Shown here piece by piece: positions 28,942 to 39,222 of a stretch of DNA of 64,000 nucleotides. The notes beneath the pieces are model-generated. The model did no database searches and was not told where the DNA came from. It was given only the letters and a program-made list of their open reading frames with translations. Source of the DNA: Erinaceus europaeus (Eukaryota > Chordata > Mammalia > Eulipotyphla > Erinaceidae). The translations under genes were made by a program, and so were the position numbers. Each line of letters begins with the position of its first letter. The first letter of the stretch is position 1. The stretch is from assembly GCF_950295315.1 (NCBI RefSeq), contig NC_080175.1:64443353-64507352 (forward strand), read 5' to 3'.

Positions 28942-31562
28942 ATGCCACTGTTCGTAGCCAAACACCCCGCTTAAGCTGGCTTTCTAATGAGCCTGTCTGG
29001 GTGGAACAGTGGCCTTTACCTAGGGATAAGCTAAAAATTTTAAAAGAGCTCGTCCGAGAGCAGTTGTCCTTGGGACACATTCGTCATTCTCGAAGCCCAT
29101 GGAATACTCCTGTCTTTGTGATTAAAAAGCGCTCGGGAAAATGGCGCCTCCTTCAAGATCTCCGTGCAGTAAATAAAACCATGCAGGTCTGGGGCTCCCC
29201 CCAAAGGGGTTTGCCTCTTGCTTCTGCAATTCCCACGGGAATCCCAATCATAGCTATTGATATACAAGATTGTTTTTTCTCTATCCCCTTGCATCCGCGA
29301 GATTGTAAACGTTTTGCCTTCTCTGTTCCGTCTATTAATAATGCCAGCCCCGCTGACAGATTTGAATGGGTGGTGCTGCCCCAGGGTATGGCCAATAGTC
29401 CTACAATTTGTCAGGAGGCTGTTAAATCTGCCCTTGTCCCATATATTCATAAGGGCCTTAATATTTTTCATTATACAGATGATATTTTAATATGGGGAAA
29501 ATCAGATACAGATCTCTATGCCTTACGTGATTTTCTCATTCCTGCATTAAAGAAAAGCGGCCTTAATGTAGCCCCTGAGAAGATACAGCTAATCCCTCCA
29601 ATATCCTTCCTAGGTTCAGAGATTTCTCTAACGCAAATTCGTCCCTTAAAACCTAATGTTACCTTCCCTTCTAACCTTACTCTTGCTTCTTTACAAAGTT
29701 TTCTAGGAAATTTAAATTGGCTTAGGCAGTATCTCTATCTGCCCACAAGCTGCCTCCAACCACTGTTTGACCTGTTGAAAGGAAACAAACAGCCCTCTTC
29801 AAAACGTAAGTTAACTCCCGAGGCCTCCTTGGCACTGGAAAGGGTTAACCAGGCCCTCCAGGACATGCACCTTGTTCGATTCTCCCCCTCCTCTCCAGTA
29901 AACCTTCTAATCTTCAACTCCACCCCCACAGTAGTAGGGGCACTGTGGCAAGACCATGGGGTTCTCGAATGGCTTCACACGCCAGTAGGAGGAGCTCCAA
30001 GACTCCTCACTGAGATAGATGCGTTAGCATTCATGGTTCGCCAAGGGAGAAATAGGTCTGTGCAGGTCTTAGGGAAAGAACCGGATTTAATCATTCTGCC
30101 CTTTTCTCTCACAGATACAGAGTGGCTTATACGCCATCATTCCCGCTTTGCCATAAGCTTCGTGGGGTTTCCAGGACAAATAGATAACCATTTTCCTTCT
30201 AATAAATTGATAGCTTCTTTACCTCTTCTGCCTCTACTAGCACCTAAACTTTTCTCTCGGGATCCCATTCCCTCTGCTCCTACAATCTTTACTGATGGCG
30301 GAAAAAGGGGAGCTGCTGCCCTTATATATTACCCAGACAAACAATATCCTAAACCTCTCTTTACTGAGCTTCCTGATAATTCCCCTCAGTACAAAGAACT
30401 TTATGCTGTTTTTCTTGCACTAAAAGCTGTACCAGAATCCTTCAACCTTTTTTCTGACAGTGTGTATACTGTTAACTTACTTCCATGGCTTGCTCGTTCG
30501 TATGTGAAAATTGATGACAACCCACTTTCCCCTCTCTTGATTCAAATCGCCTCTATGCTCTGTTCTCGAACCCAACCACTGTATATTCAACACCTTCGTT
30601 CCCACAGCCCTCTTCCTGGTTCCCTGTCCGAAGGGAATGCCGCAGTTGACCGCCTTGCCTCCACAGGAACTTTCCCAGTCTCTGTCTCTGATCCTGCTAA
30701 TTTTCACTCTCTAACCCATGTTAATCTTAAAGGCCTTCAAGCTCGATTCCCTGATGTTCCTGTACCACAGTTAAAACATATCCTTGCTACATGCTCTTCT
30801 TGTGCAAATCTCATAAAGACACCTGCTATCCAGACCCTTGGGGTTAACCCCCGAGGTTTAAAAGCTAATGCTATTTGGCAAATTGATGTCACCCACATAC
30901 CAAACTTTGGCAAACAAAAATATGTGTTTGTCTCAATTGATACCTTTTCTAAATTTATGTGGGCTACAGCTCAGACAGGAGAAAGTGCTAAAAAGCTTGT
31001 AAGCCATATGCTCTCTTGTTTTGCCGTTATGGGGGTCCCATTACTTTTGAAAACAGACAATGCACCTATGTTTTCAAGCAAACAATTTAAAGATTTTTGT
31101 TCCCTCTGGAATATTACTCATACCACGGGCATTCCCTACAATCCACAGGGACAAGGCATTGTCGAAAGGGCCCATCAAACACTGAAGGCTCAACTAAATA
31201 AAGATAAAGGAGGAACATATCCCCCCAATATCCAGCTAGCAAAAGCCTTAACTACGTTAAATCTCTTTAATATTTACAATAACTCAGCCTTACCCCCTAT
31301 TATTCTTCACTGGCAAACACCATCTACCCTCCCATCTATTAAGGTGAAATGGAGAGACCCACTCGATAAAGTTTGGAAAGGGCCTGACCCATTATTGACC
31401 ATGGGAAGGGGTTTCGCATGCATTTTCCCTCAAAATTTCTCTAAACCTGTCTGGGTTCCTGCCCGCCATGTCCGACAATACCCGCAGGATGGCGCTGTTA
31501 TTCCTGAAGAACAAGAAATACTACAAGAGGACCAGATGCAGGATACATCCCAGGACCCGTAA
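28896..31562 (+). CDS. pol: Pol: reverse transcriptase, RNase H, integrase
   Basis: 888 codons from the opening of the frame, read by -1 frameshift from Gag-Pro. There is no early ATG, as expected for Pol. The RT domain has catalytic Asp122 (IDIQD), LPQGM at 161 and YTDD at 193-196, with Thr in place of the usual Met or Val at the variable position. RNase H has the acidic set D467 (TDGG), E501, D521 and D585. Integrase has the zinc site H604, H608, C633, C636 and the D664, D721, E757 triad with 35 residues between the last two. Its C-terminal domain includes VWVPARHVR near the end. The frame is uninterrupted and all catalytic residues I looked for are present. It copies the genomic RNA and inserts the DNA. 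Divergent overall, most like class II elements. Confidence 0.95.
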   Translation, partial: NSFPRYQVYSAPPILNATVRSQTPRLSWLSNEPVWVEQWPLPRDKLKILKELVREQLSLGHIRHSRSPWNTPVFVIKKRSGKWRLLQDLRAVNKTMQVWGSPQRGLPLASAIPTGIPIIAIDIQDCFFSIPLHPRDCKRFAFSVPSINNASPADRFEWVVLPQGMANSPTICQEAVKSALVPYIHKGLNIFHYTDDILIWGKSDTDLYALRDFLIPALKKSGLNVAPEKIQLIPPISFLGSEISLTQIRPLKPNVTFPSNLTLASLQSFLGNLNWLRQYLYLPTSCLQPLFDLLKGNKQPSSKRKLTPEASLALERVNQALQDMHLVRFSPSSPVNLLIFNSTPTVVGALWQDHGVLEWLHTPVGGAPRLLTEIDALAFMVRQGRNRSVQVLGKEPDLIILPFSLTDTEWLIRHHSRFAISFVGFPGQIDNHFPSNKLIASLPLLPLLAPKLFSRDPIPSAPTIFTDGGKRGAAALIYYPDKQYPKPLFTELPDNSPQYKELYAVFLALKAVPESFNLFSDSVYTVNLLPWLARSYVKIDDNPLSPLLIQIASMLCSRTQPLYIQHLRSHSPLPGSLSEGNAAVDRLASTGTFPVSVSDPANFHSLTHVNLKGLQARFPDVPVPQLKHILATCSSCANLIKTPAIQTLGVNPRGLKANAIWQIDVTHIPNFGKQKYVFVSIDTFSKFMWATAQTGESAKKLVSHMLSCFAVMGVPLLLKTDNAPMFSSKQFKDFCSLWNITHTTGIPYNPQGQGIVERAHQTLKAQLNKDKGGTYPPNIQLAKALTTLNLFNIYNNSALPPIILHWQTPSTLPSIKVKWRDPLDKVWKGPDPLLTMGRGFACIFPQNFSKPVWVPARHVRQYPQDGAVIPEEQEILQEDQMQDTSQDP

Positions 31563-32143
31563 TACGACATGGCAGAACCTGCAAATCTGGCTCACAGAGA
31601 CCTCTCTCCTACCCTTTCCCTGTATGTCTTATTTTATAACTGGCCAGTTGTTTTTGTGAATGAGTGTGTTAAATGACAAAATTTTTTTTTCTTTTTTTTT
31701 GCATGACCCATCTGCTTGGAGTACTCTAAAAGGTTATTGGCCTTATATAAAAATGCTGGACGCAGCCAAAGTTTCTGGAGACGTCCAGAAACATTCCAAA
31801 AAATTTTTTTTCTTTCTCCCTCTTTTGAATTTTATATATAGTATTGGTATATATGTAAGTGTTTAGTCTTAAACTGTGTGACTAATGACAGATTTTAAAT
31901 TGTTTTTAAATAATGTGTTTTTATAACAAAAGTTCTTTTTCCTCCAGTTTGTTATAACTAAATGTTTATGGGTATGTCTCAAGTTTGGTAACACTAACTT
32001 AACGGTCAGAAGTGTAACCCTACAGCTACACTTTTACCAGACAAGGTAAATATTAATTGTTAAGGTAACTTACTATTTAGGTAAAAGTCTAAATGTTCAA
32101 CGTGACTATTCATTCCCAAAACTAAACTATATAAATTTTATAT

Positions 32144-32180
32144 ACAGGACACCTTTGAAGGGCCCCCAAAGGTGCCCTGT
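32144..32180 (+). other. Strong RNA hairpin in the env-less region
   Basis: ACAGG-A-CACCTTTG pairs with CAAAGGTG-C-CCTGT: 13 Watson-Crick pairs with one internal A/C mismatch and a 9-nt loop (AAGGGCCCC). Its position after pol matches where simple betaretroviruses keep constitutive transport elements. That function is inference. Confidence 0.75.
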
Positions 32181-32351
32181 AAACTATCTTGTGGAAATTA
32201 ATCCACAACAGATCTGGCATCAATCTGGCACTGTAAACGTTAAAATCATTGTCACGAATATGCGTTAACTCTCTAAGCAATTTGAGTCTGTTTAAAATAC
32301 ATATTTTAGCTAAAATTGGTCTCAAGATCCTGCGGTAGAGGCTGCTACAGG

Positions 32352-32370
32352 AGGTCACATTAGATGACCT
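32352..32370 (+). other. Inverted repeat AGGTCA/TGACCT
   Basis: Six-bp arms with a 7-nt loop. It could be a small RNA stem. The arms also equal nuclear-receptor half-sites, which may be coincidence. Confidence 0.4.
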
Positions 32371-33455
32371 TTTAATAAATCATAAAGAGATTCTAAACCA
32401 ATTATAATCATCGAGGTACCAACTATAACAAACCTATAACTTGTTACCAGTTCAAATTAACCACGAGAAGCAGATTGTTTGTGTTTCTTTCACAGGAATC
32501 CCGGAAAAACCATCTGAACCCCTGCATACCCTGACGTCACTCACTAGATGGCACGACTACCGTGGCACACCCCCCGAAACCCTAGATGTCACTCAACGTG
32601 ATCTGAAGAACCTGATACACGAATTCCAAGGACAGAACTTTCTTCATGCCTGGTTACCGTTCCTGCTTCTGACCTGCTTGTTACGTGCTGGCAGTTCCAG
32701 CTAGCTATCTACAAAAGAGCAACATTCCAACGGCTGACCTCCCTCATGCAGCGTTGCATCCCCTGCCAATTCCTCCCCTAGCCATCTACTTCGGACTGAG
32801 ACTTGTATCGGACTTTCTGACATACCCTATATACATTTTACACAATTTTAAAGCAGCTTATTTCCCTTCACGCTGCTGGTTTTTCATAGACTAATCCTGA
32901 GTAATTCATAGACTTTACAGACTGTTGCCTTGAGGACTATACAATGCCAAATAGCCCCTCTGTTTGGTGGGTCATGCCTCCTGCCGCCCCCTCATTATGT
33001 ACCCTTGCCCTTTTCCCCACTCAAGCAGGGAATGTTCCTTTACACACCAATCCTTCCCTTCACACCCCACTGACTTTTACTTCTCCCCTTCGTGTCCCTT
33101 CCTATTTTGTTATGTCATTTAGGCTTATGTCCAAAAGGTTTCTGCCCCATGATAGTCTTTTATAGACTTTGTACATCTTATGCAATTACTAGATAGAAAG
33201 ATAGAAAAGATGTAGAGATACTGTGAAGAGATGGTTGAGCAGGCTGCGCTTAAACCTATGAGATGAGTCTCTCCAGGTAAGTCTCTCTCTCTGAAGAGGG
33301 GTTGAGCACAGGAGGACATTTAAATCTCACAAGGTTGGCAGCCATTTAAGCCTTCCCTCCTCCACAGAAAGTCCTACATCTTCCCACCTGAGCATGGCAT
33401 TCCTCTAAAACATTTAAGCATGCTCCATTTTTCTTTACTGTGTCCATTTAGATAT

Positions 33456-33472
33456 AAAGGGATAGGAGGAGA
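33456..33472 (+). other. Polypurine tract
   Basis: AAAGGGATAGGAGGAGA, 16 of 17 purines, abuts the 3' LTR exactly and would prime plus-strand DNA synthesis. Confidence 0.9.
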
Positions 33473-33948
33473 TGTTGCTGAGGACTTATTCTGATGCAGT
33501 CTCCGCCCCCAGGTTTTTCTATGCCCCGCTAAATCCTAGAGTGCCCCCTTTCAACCAATCCTGGCTCCGCCCCCAGGTTTTCCTATGCCTCGCTAAATCC
33601 TAGAGTGCCCCCTTTCAACCAATCCTGGCTCCGCCCCCAGGTTTTCCTATGCCTCGCTAAATCCTAGAGTGCCCCCTTTCAACCAATCCTGGCCCTACAC
33701 GTCACCCCTGGTTGTCGCCCAATAAAAAGCCCCCTCACCCCTCCCCTCGCTCTCTCTGGGCTCTCGGCTCTCCCTCTCTGAGGTCTCGCTCCCTGCTCTC
33801 CCCCCGTGGTCGGCCATTGCTGGCTGGCTCCACGTGGTCTGAACCAAACCTCCCCCCCATCCTATAATAAAGATCTGTGTACCCCTTTGCTCTGGACGTC
33901 CGCTCTCTTCTCCGCGGTGCAGCCCGACACCAGACCACCTCAACAACA
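33473..33948 (+). repeat. 3' LTR
   Basis: 476 bp, base for base the same as the 5' LTR by eye, including the three-unit U3 array. Its AATAAA at 33866-33871 would end the genomic transcript. Confidence 0.95.
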
Positions 33949-33954
33949 GACAAC
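33949..33954. other. Proviral target-site duplication, right (GACAAC)
   Basis: Partner of 25996-26001. Confidence 0.95.
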
Positions 33955-34023
33955 TGCAGACCTCCTTCACCACCTGTGAAGCGACTCCCCTGCAGTTGAG
34001 GAGGCTGGGGCTTGAAAGATCCT

Positions 34024-34868
34024 TTGCTGAAATGTAACTTCTCCAGAAAATCAAAATAGTTGAGTAAATAGAAACTTTCTTGTCAAGGAAGCAATTTGCA
34101 TGTCCAGACTAGTAGAGTCTGTAGAACAAGTTCACATAGAGAGAGCTTGTTTTATGGTGAATCAGATCAGACTGATTTAACAACAGTGATAGGGGGCCTG
34201 GGCAGTAGTTCAGGAAGCTAGCCCTAGCGATAGCCCTAGTGACATTAAAAAATAAATCAATAACAAAGAAATCATAGCTATACATTTTTAGGAGTGTCAC
34301 AGAAGAAGAAGCTACAAAAACAACAACAATAGCATACCTCTTTGTGAGAGGGAATGGTGAGGATATACAACTGAAATCCATTCAGTGAACAGATATCACC
34401 ATACACAAGCACTGAATGTATATAAAAAGTTGTGGAGAAACATGACCAGAAGTGTGTTTTTAAATGATAATCAGGGAAATGTATGTCTGTCAAGGTGGTA
34501 GCCAGTGTTCACTTCACTTTCCACCAACCTATTGTATATGGCCAGGGCCATATACTTTTTTTTTTTTGCCACAATTTTTTTTTTTTGTAAGTTTGTTAGA
34601 GCCAAAGAAATACAGCATGCAGTCTCAAGAATGGGCCAACATATCATGCAAACCACAAATCTGTCCTCTGTTTATATCATTTGGTTAAAAGAGTCTGTTT
34701 CAGCTTTGTTGAGAAGAAAGGGGGCCTAAAATGTTTGAATTGTTTGAACATTTTTAATATTAATTGGATTAATGAACATGTGTTATTAATATAGTGGTAA
34801 ACACATGTTACTATTTCACTGATGAAGTTTAGCTGCTGCTTCTAGGGGAAGAAATAATATACTTGCAA
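34024..34868. other. Mostly unassigned sequence
   Basis: A short piece at about 34195-34255 (GGGCCTGGGCAGTAGTTCAG) may be a SINE remnant, and two T runs lie at 34557-34585. Otherwise nothing recognised. Confidence 0.35.
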
Positions 34869-34873
34869 TTTCA

Positions 34874-35167
34874 TGATATTTATTTATTTATTTTCCCTTT
34901 TGTTGCCCTTGTTTTTTTATTGTTGTTGCAGTTGTTGTTGTTGTTGTTATTGATGTTGTCATTGTTAGATAAAAACAGAGAGAAATAGGGAGAGAAGGGG
35001 AAGACAGACAGGGGGAGAGAAAGCTAGACACCTGCAGACCTGCTTCACAGCTTGTGAAGCGACTCCCCTGTAGGTGTGGAGCCGAAGGCTCTAGCCAGGA
35101 TCCTTATGCTGGTTCTTGTGCTTCGTGCCACATGTGCTTATCCCAGTGGGCTACTGCTCGACTCCCG
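34874..35167 (-). mobile_element. SINE-A, minus strand
   Basis: A full copy from reversed tail to CTGCTCGACTCCC. GCAATTTCATGA and GCAATTTCTATGA flank it as a slightly altered target duplication. Confidence 0.88.
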
Positions 35168-35745
35168 CAATTTCTATGACTTTATTTGTATTTACTCCAG
35201 TATGGATAATTTTAAGTTTACGGACATAACATCACTGCGTGTAGATTTGAGGAGATATGCCTACAATAAACTCTTAAATACCAGTCAGTGCAAGTAAGCT
35301 CCAGCATACTGCTGTGACTAATGATTATTACAACCAAATGATAGTAGTTAATGAAATTCTAAGAATTATGTACATAAAGTTGCTAGATAAATATAAAATA
35401 TTTATAATGGAAAGTAAGAATAAATCTCTAAGGATTCATGATTAAGCTAATTTGAAAGCAGAAACAGTACCATTGCTCATTCCTAAACACACTTAGAAAA
35501 ACAAATGTCACCCATTGTCATTTACTCCCAGTGTTTGTATAGAAGATTAGAACTCTCTGTAAAGTTGAATTTAACAAACAAATGAATTGCTGCATGAAAA
35601 TAAAATGCATCAGCATCGACCACAGAAAAATAGACATGTTAGAAGAGTTGGAAACATTGAACATTATCGAATCATCTTTCACTAATGGCCAGCAATTTTA
35701 TTATTCTATGTATATGGTGATTTTATCCTTTAAAAATTCTAAATT
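35168..35745. other. Unassigned AT-rich stretch
   Basis: No feature recognised. Confidence 0.35.
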
Positions 35746-35746
35746 A

Positions 35747-35970
35747 GGGGGTTGGGCAGTGGCGCACCTGGCTGAGTGTACAGGTTACAGTGTGCAAGGA
35801 TCTGGGTTCAAGCCCCAGGTCCCCAACTGCAGGGGAAAAGCTTCACGATTGGTGAAGCAGGGCTGCATTTGTCTCTCTGTTTCTCTCCATCTCTATAACT
35901 CCCTTCCCTCTACATTTCTGACTGCTTCTATTCAATAAGTAAATAAATAAATAAATAAATAAATAAAATA
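35747..35970 (+). mobile_element. SINE-B
   Basis: Head GGGTTGGGCAGTGGCGCACC, B box GGTTCAAGCCCC, (AAAT)n tail. Flanking AAATTCTAAAT marks a target duplication. Confidence 0.88.
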
Positions 35971-36249
35971 GAAATTCTAAATCAAAGTAATACATGATTG
36001 TTGTGAGTTTTCATTGATACCTTTCTTCTTGCTCAAATGATTTCCCTGCCAGTATCTCTCTTTTATTTTACCCCAATGTACTCAACTTTGACTCTAAATT
36101 GTGTTGAGTTTCCACTGAAAAATTGTCATCTGTGAAGGCATTTTTAAATAATGGTAGGGAGTTATTACAAATAAATTACACTGTCTGTTGCACTTGAATT
36201 AGAAGAAAGACTTTTTATCTGAGCTAAAGGCCACTTTTTTAAAGAAACA

Positions 36250-36388
36250 TATTGACTGGGGAGATGGCATCATACCCTTAGACTCTGAGGCTCAGGAGAT
36301 CGCAGGTTCAATCCCTGATACTACCATAAACTAGAGCTAATAATGCTCCGGTTTCTCTCCTGTTGAAACAAATAAGTAAACCCTGAAA
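36250..36388 (+). mobile_element. SINE-D
   Basis: GGGGAGATGGCATCATACCC head and B box CAGGTTCAATCCCTG. Confidence 0.7.
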
Positions 36389-36399
36389 GTCTAAGTGTA

Positions 36400-37826
36400 G
36401 ACTAGGAAAGATATGCTTAAAATGTAGAGAGGGAGAGAGAAGACAGCAAATCATTATTGAAAACTTTTGATCATAGACATTAGCCAGACTAATAAAATCA
36501 ACCGATCAATGCTTTGTCATCCCTTCTAGAAAATTAAATCAGTAACCAGTTATGTGTATCCAAGGACAGAATAAGCCTATTTATAATGATCACCTAATTA
36601 AGACTTATCTCATGTTCCAGTTTTTATTCTAAAAATGCCCTGACTTCCCCTTGAGGCAAGTTTTGTTTTTTAACTTGATCTCTACCCTCAGAATTGGATT
36701 ATTTATTTAATTGCCTTCTGAACTTTTAGGTTGATGACTATTATTTTAGAAACTCCAGATGACTTGCAATTGTAGGGTCAGTCTCTCCAAAGGAACCCCA
36801 GACTATTCTCAATTTAAGGGGAAATCTTAGCTTTACTTTCAAATTGAATGTGAAGACATCTCTTCATAGTCAACTTAAAAATTCACCTCTGTACTTGATT
36901 CCTTGGTCTAATATCACAGGAAAAAAAAAAAAAAACACTTGTCTTAACTCCAGTTTACTTTAGAATTTATACCCAAGTAAAAACTTTATACACGTCATCA
37001 AATGTATTCTTTTTTTTTTCCCTTATAATTCATCTGATGGTAATTAGTTCATTTCTCTAGCCTGAAAAGAATGCAAAGGAGTTGTGGAATTTTCCTTTGT
37101 CTGGGCATAGTACTCCCTTGGTATTCTCAAATCCCATCATTGCGAAGCTCAGGAGCTCTGTATCTCTTACACATACACACACACACACAGGCACACACAC
37201 ACACACATATATTTCAAAGCAATGTCTCTTATGTAACTTTATTATTCAGCTTGTGTTTAAGTATTCATTATTTGTAGCTGACAATACAATATAAACTCAC
37301 ATAGAAAGGTGAATTAATTTGTCATTTTCATGTAAGAAATTATCACACAATGACTGAAAAGAACACAAGTTTATTAATTCAGTGAGTCAGGATCTTGGGT
37401 TTCTTAATTTCTCTAGTCATGCTCTTAATCAGCCTATAATAAAGTAGAATTCAAGACTATGACCTTATAAAAAAGGTTAACTTCTTCCATATTCACAGCT
37501 GTTGGCTTAATTTGCTAGGAATGGAATTCTTGTTTTCTTTTTGCCTATAAGATAGCTTCAGTTTCTACAACTTACACAATATTTCAAGACTTAGTAGGGA
37601 ATGAATTCTTTCAAAGACAGAAATTTATGCAACATAACATAATAATTGGGGCCATAATGTGTAGTATTAAAAAAATAATAAGTACTTGACCAGACTCTAG
37701 CTTCTAGCACAGAACTCCTAAAACAGGAAGAATTTCCAGAGTGGTAAGAGTGATTTAACTATCTCAGTGAGGTAAATCAGGATTCTGCTGCAAGAAAGGG
37801 GCTACAAAGCTTTAGAAAGGGTCTCA
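36400..37826. other. Unassigned sequence with a CA microsatellite
   Basis: About 1.4 kb without a recognised repeat, apart from (CA)n at 37170-37207 and short A or T runs. No exon-like frame. Confidence 0.35.
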
Positions 37827-37828
37827 GT

Positions 37829-38040
37829 CAACGCCCATATTCATCAGGGAAGCAATTACAGAAGCCAGACCCTCTGCATCCCACAATGACCTTGGGTCCA
37901 TACTCCCAGAGGGATAAAGACTAGGAAAGCTATCAGGGAAGGGGATGAGATATGGAGATCTGGGGGTGGGAATTGTGTGGAGTTGTACCCCTCTTATCCT
38001 GTGGTTTTGTTAATGTCTCCTTTTTTAAGGAAAAAAAAAG
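37829..38040 (+). mobile_element. LINE-3U 3' end, short
   Basis: The last about 210 bp of the family ending in GTTAATGTCTCC and an A run. GGGTCT/GGGGTCT on either side suggests a target duplication. Confidence 0.75.
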
Positions 38041-38165
38041 GGGTCTTGCCAGCAGGAAATTAATTATATAGTAAAAGAGTTAGCACTTGTATTCTACAAC
38101 CTCTGGGGAGGGGCAAGTTTTGGTATAATTAGTTTGAATACTAATGAATCATGTTTAAATCAAAC

Positions 38166-38176
38166 AAATCTACATT
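38166..38176. other. Target-site duplication, left (AAATCTACATT)
   Basis: Identical to 38702-38712. Confidence 0.93.
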
Positions 38177-38701
38177 CTTCTTCTAGCGTTTGCCCTTCTT
38201 CCGTAGCCAGTCAACAGCGTCAGGTTGAGCCTGATGTAAAGTTTCGAGACCTCCTTTGAATCTGGAGAGGTGGCAGTCGTTGACTATGTGGGTCATAGTC
38301 TGCCTGGAGCCGCAGGGGCAGTTCGGGTCGTCTCTGGCTCCCCAGCGATGGAACATAGCGGAGCACCAGCCATGGCCTGTTCGATAGCGGTTGAGGAGGG
38401 CCCAATCATAACGTGCTAGGTCAAAGCCGGGTTGACGCTTGCAGGGGTCTGTGATGAGGTGTTTGTTCTTTACCTCAGCTGACTGCCAACTCTGTTTCCA
38501 AGAGTCTGGAACAGAGAAGTTCAGTGTAGGCGTAGGGGACCAGATTGGGTGATGAGACGTCAAGCGTTGGACAGGGTGGGCGAAGATATCCGCGTATATT
38601 GGCAGGTCCAGTCGAGCGTAGACGTGGGAAATGAACTTAGATGATGCTGCATCCCGACGAATATCTGGCGGGGCGATGTTGCTAAGAACTGACAGCCATG
38701 G
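38177..38701 (-). mobile_element. Vingi-like non-L1 LINE, 5'-truncated, minus strand
   Basis: A 525-bp GC-richer insertion bounded by a perfect 11-bp duplication. On the minus strand it starts within coding sequence and ends six bases after the stop codon, in AAGAAG rather than poly(A). That short-repeat tail and almost absent 3' UTR are unlike L1 and fit Jockey/Ingi-type LINEs. As I recall, the Vingi clade was described from hedgehog genomes and lacks RNase H. Assignment to Vingi is by this knowledge plus the protein motifs, not by alignment. Confidence 0.8.
38183..38701 (-). pseudogene. C-terminal part of a LINE reverse transcriptase ORF
   Basis: One frame is open across the whole insertion, 172 codons to a TAG at 38183-38185, with no stop or frameshift. 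It lacks its start because of 5' truncation. Motifs: WLSVLSNIAPPDIRRDAA near the N-end, LLNRYRTGHGWCSAMFHRWG, then a CCHC-like C-P-C-x7-H-x4-C in NCPCGSRQTMTHIVNDC, and a DAVDWL end. This pattern is typical of the segment after the RT domain in Jockey/Ingi/I-type LINEs. Mammalian L1 lacks it. The undamaged frame implies a recent jump. The missing RT and endonuclease make this copy non-autonomous. Confidence 0.8.
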
Positions 38702-38712
38702 AAATCTACATT
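38702..38712. other. Target-site duplication, right (AAATCTACATT)
   Basis: Partner of 38166-38176. Confidence 0.93.
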
Positions 38713-38855
38713 AAAAATGATAAACACAAATCTCTCTTGACTAGATTTAAGGAATCTTATTGACTGGTGAATATACTTGCCAGAAGAGTAGCATAACACC
38801 AGTGGGATTGGAGATTCTGTTCTCAGAGAATCCTTCTGAAATTTTTCCTAGAATT

Positions 38856-39212
38856 ATTATTTTTTTTCTTTTTCTCCTCCAGGGTTATTGCTGGGCTCGG
38901 TGCCTGCACCATGAATCCACCGCTCCTGGAGGCCATTTTTCCCCCTTTTGTTACCCTTGTTGTTGTAGCCTCGTTGTGGTTATTATTATTACCATTGTTG
39001 ATGTTGTTTGTTGCTGGATAGGACAGAGAGAAATGGAGAGAGGAGGGGAAGACTCTCGAGAGGGGGAGAGAAAGATAGACACCTGCAGACCTGCTTCACC
39101 GCCTGTGAAGCGACTCCCCTGCAGGTGGGGAGCTGGGGCTCGAACCGGGATTCTTATGCTGGTCTTTGAGCTTTGTGCCACATGCGCTTAACCCACTGTG
39201 CCACTGCCCTAC
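38856..39212 (-). mobile_element. SINE-A, long form, minus strand
   Basis: Complete from the reversed long-form tail (CTCCAGGGTTATTGCTGGGC) to the reversed head. CCTAGAATTA at 38846-38855 and 39213-39222 is a perfect 10-bp duplication. Confidence 0.92.
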
Positions 39213-39222
39213 CCTAGAATTA

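Larger units (their letters stand above)
31563..33455 (+). other. 1.9-kb region in place of env, no gene recognised
   Basis: Between the Pol stop and the polypurine tract all three plus frames are broken. A 35-codon frame starting at 31569 and short frames near 31660, 32441 and 32685 have no motif that I recognise: no signal peptide plus furin site, no fusion peptide, no transmembrane anchor with CX6CC. T-rich runs at 31681-31699 and AT-rich composition differ from gag and pol. The region may be decayed env plus an RNA-handling element, or captured sequence. Confidence 0.6.
26002..33948 (+). mobile_element. Young env-less class II (betaretrovirus-like) provirus
   Basis: A 7,947-bp provirus: LTR (26002-26477), primer binding site, splice donor, Gag-Pro, Pol, a 1.9-kb region with no env, polypurine tract, LTR (33473-33948). 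The LTRs are both 476 bp and I see no difference between them. The target duplication is perfect and both long frames are free of stops and frameshifts. Lysine-type primer site, two Gag zinc knuckles, 6-bp duplication and integrase/RT character point to class II (ERVK/betaretrovirus-like). Against a typical betaretrovirus: protease shares the Gag frame, there is no dUTPase and no G-patch segment, and env is missing. It probably inserted very recently, may be polymorphic, and would act as an intracellular retrotransposon or depend on an envelope supplied elsewhere. Confidence 0.95.
25807..34023 (-). mobile_element. SINE-A, long form, minus strand, split by the provirus
   Basis: The left part (25807-26001) runs from the reversed long-form tail to GATAGACAAC. 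The right part (33949-34023) resumes with GACAACTGCAGACCTCC and continues to a decayed B box. Only the 6 bp GACAAC is present twice. The SINE is clearly older and more mutated than the provirus. Confidence 0.9.

Noticed and set aside
31569..31676. 35-codon frame just after pol as an env start
   Set aside because: It is short, stops quickly, and has no convincing signal peptide. Calling it env would be guesswork.
32441..32894. 87- and 69-codon frames near the end of the provirus as accessory genes
   Set aside because: The first begins at a non-ATG codon. Neither shows a recognisable motif or sits after a clear splice acceptor.
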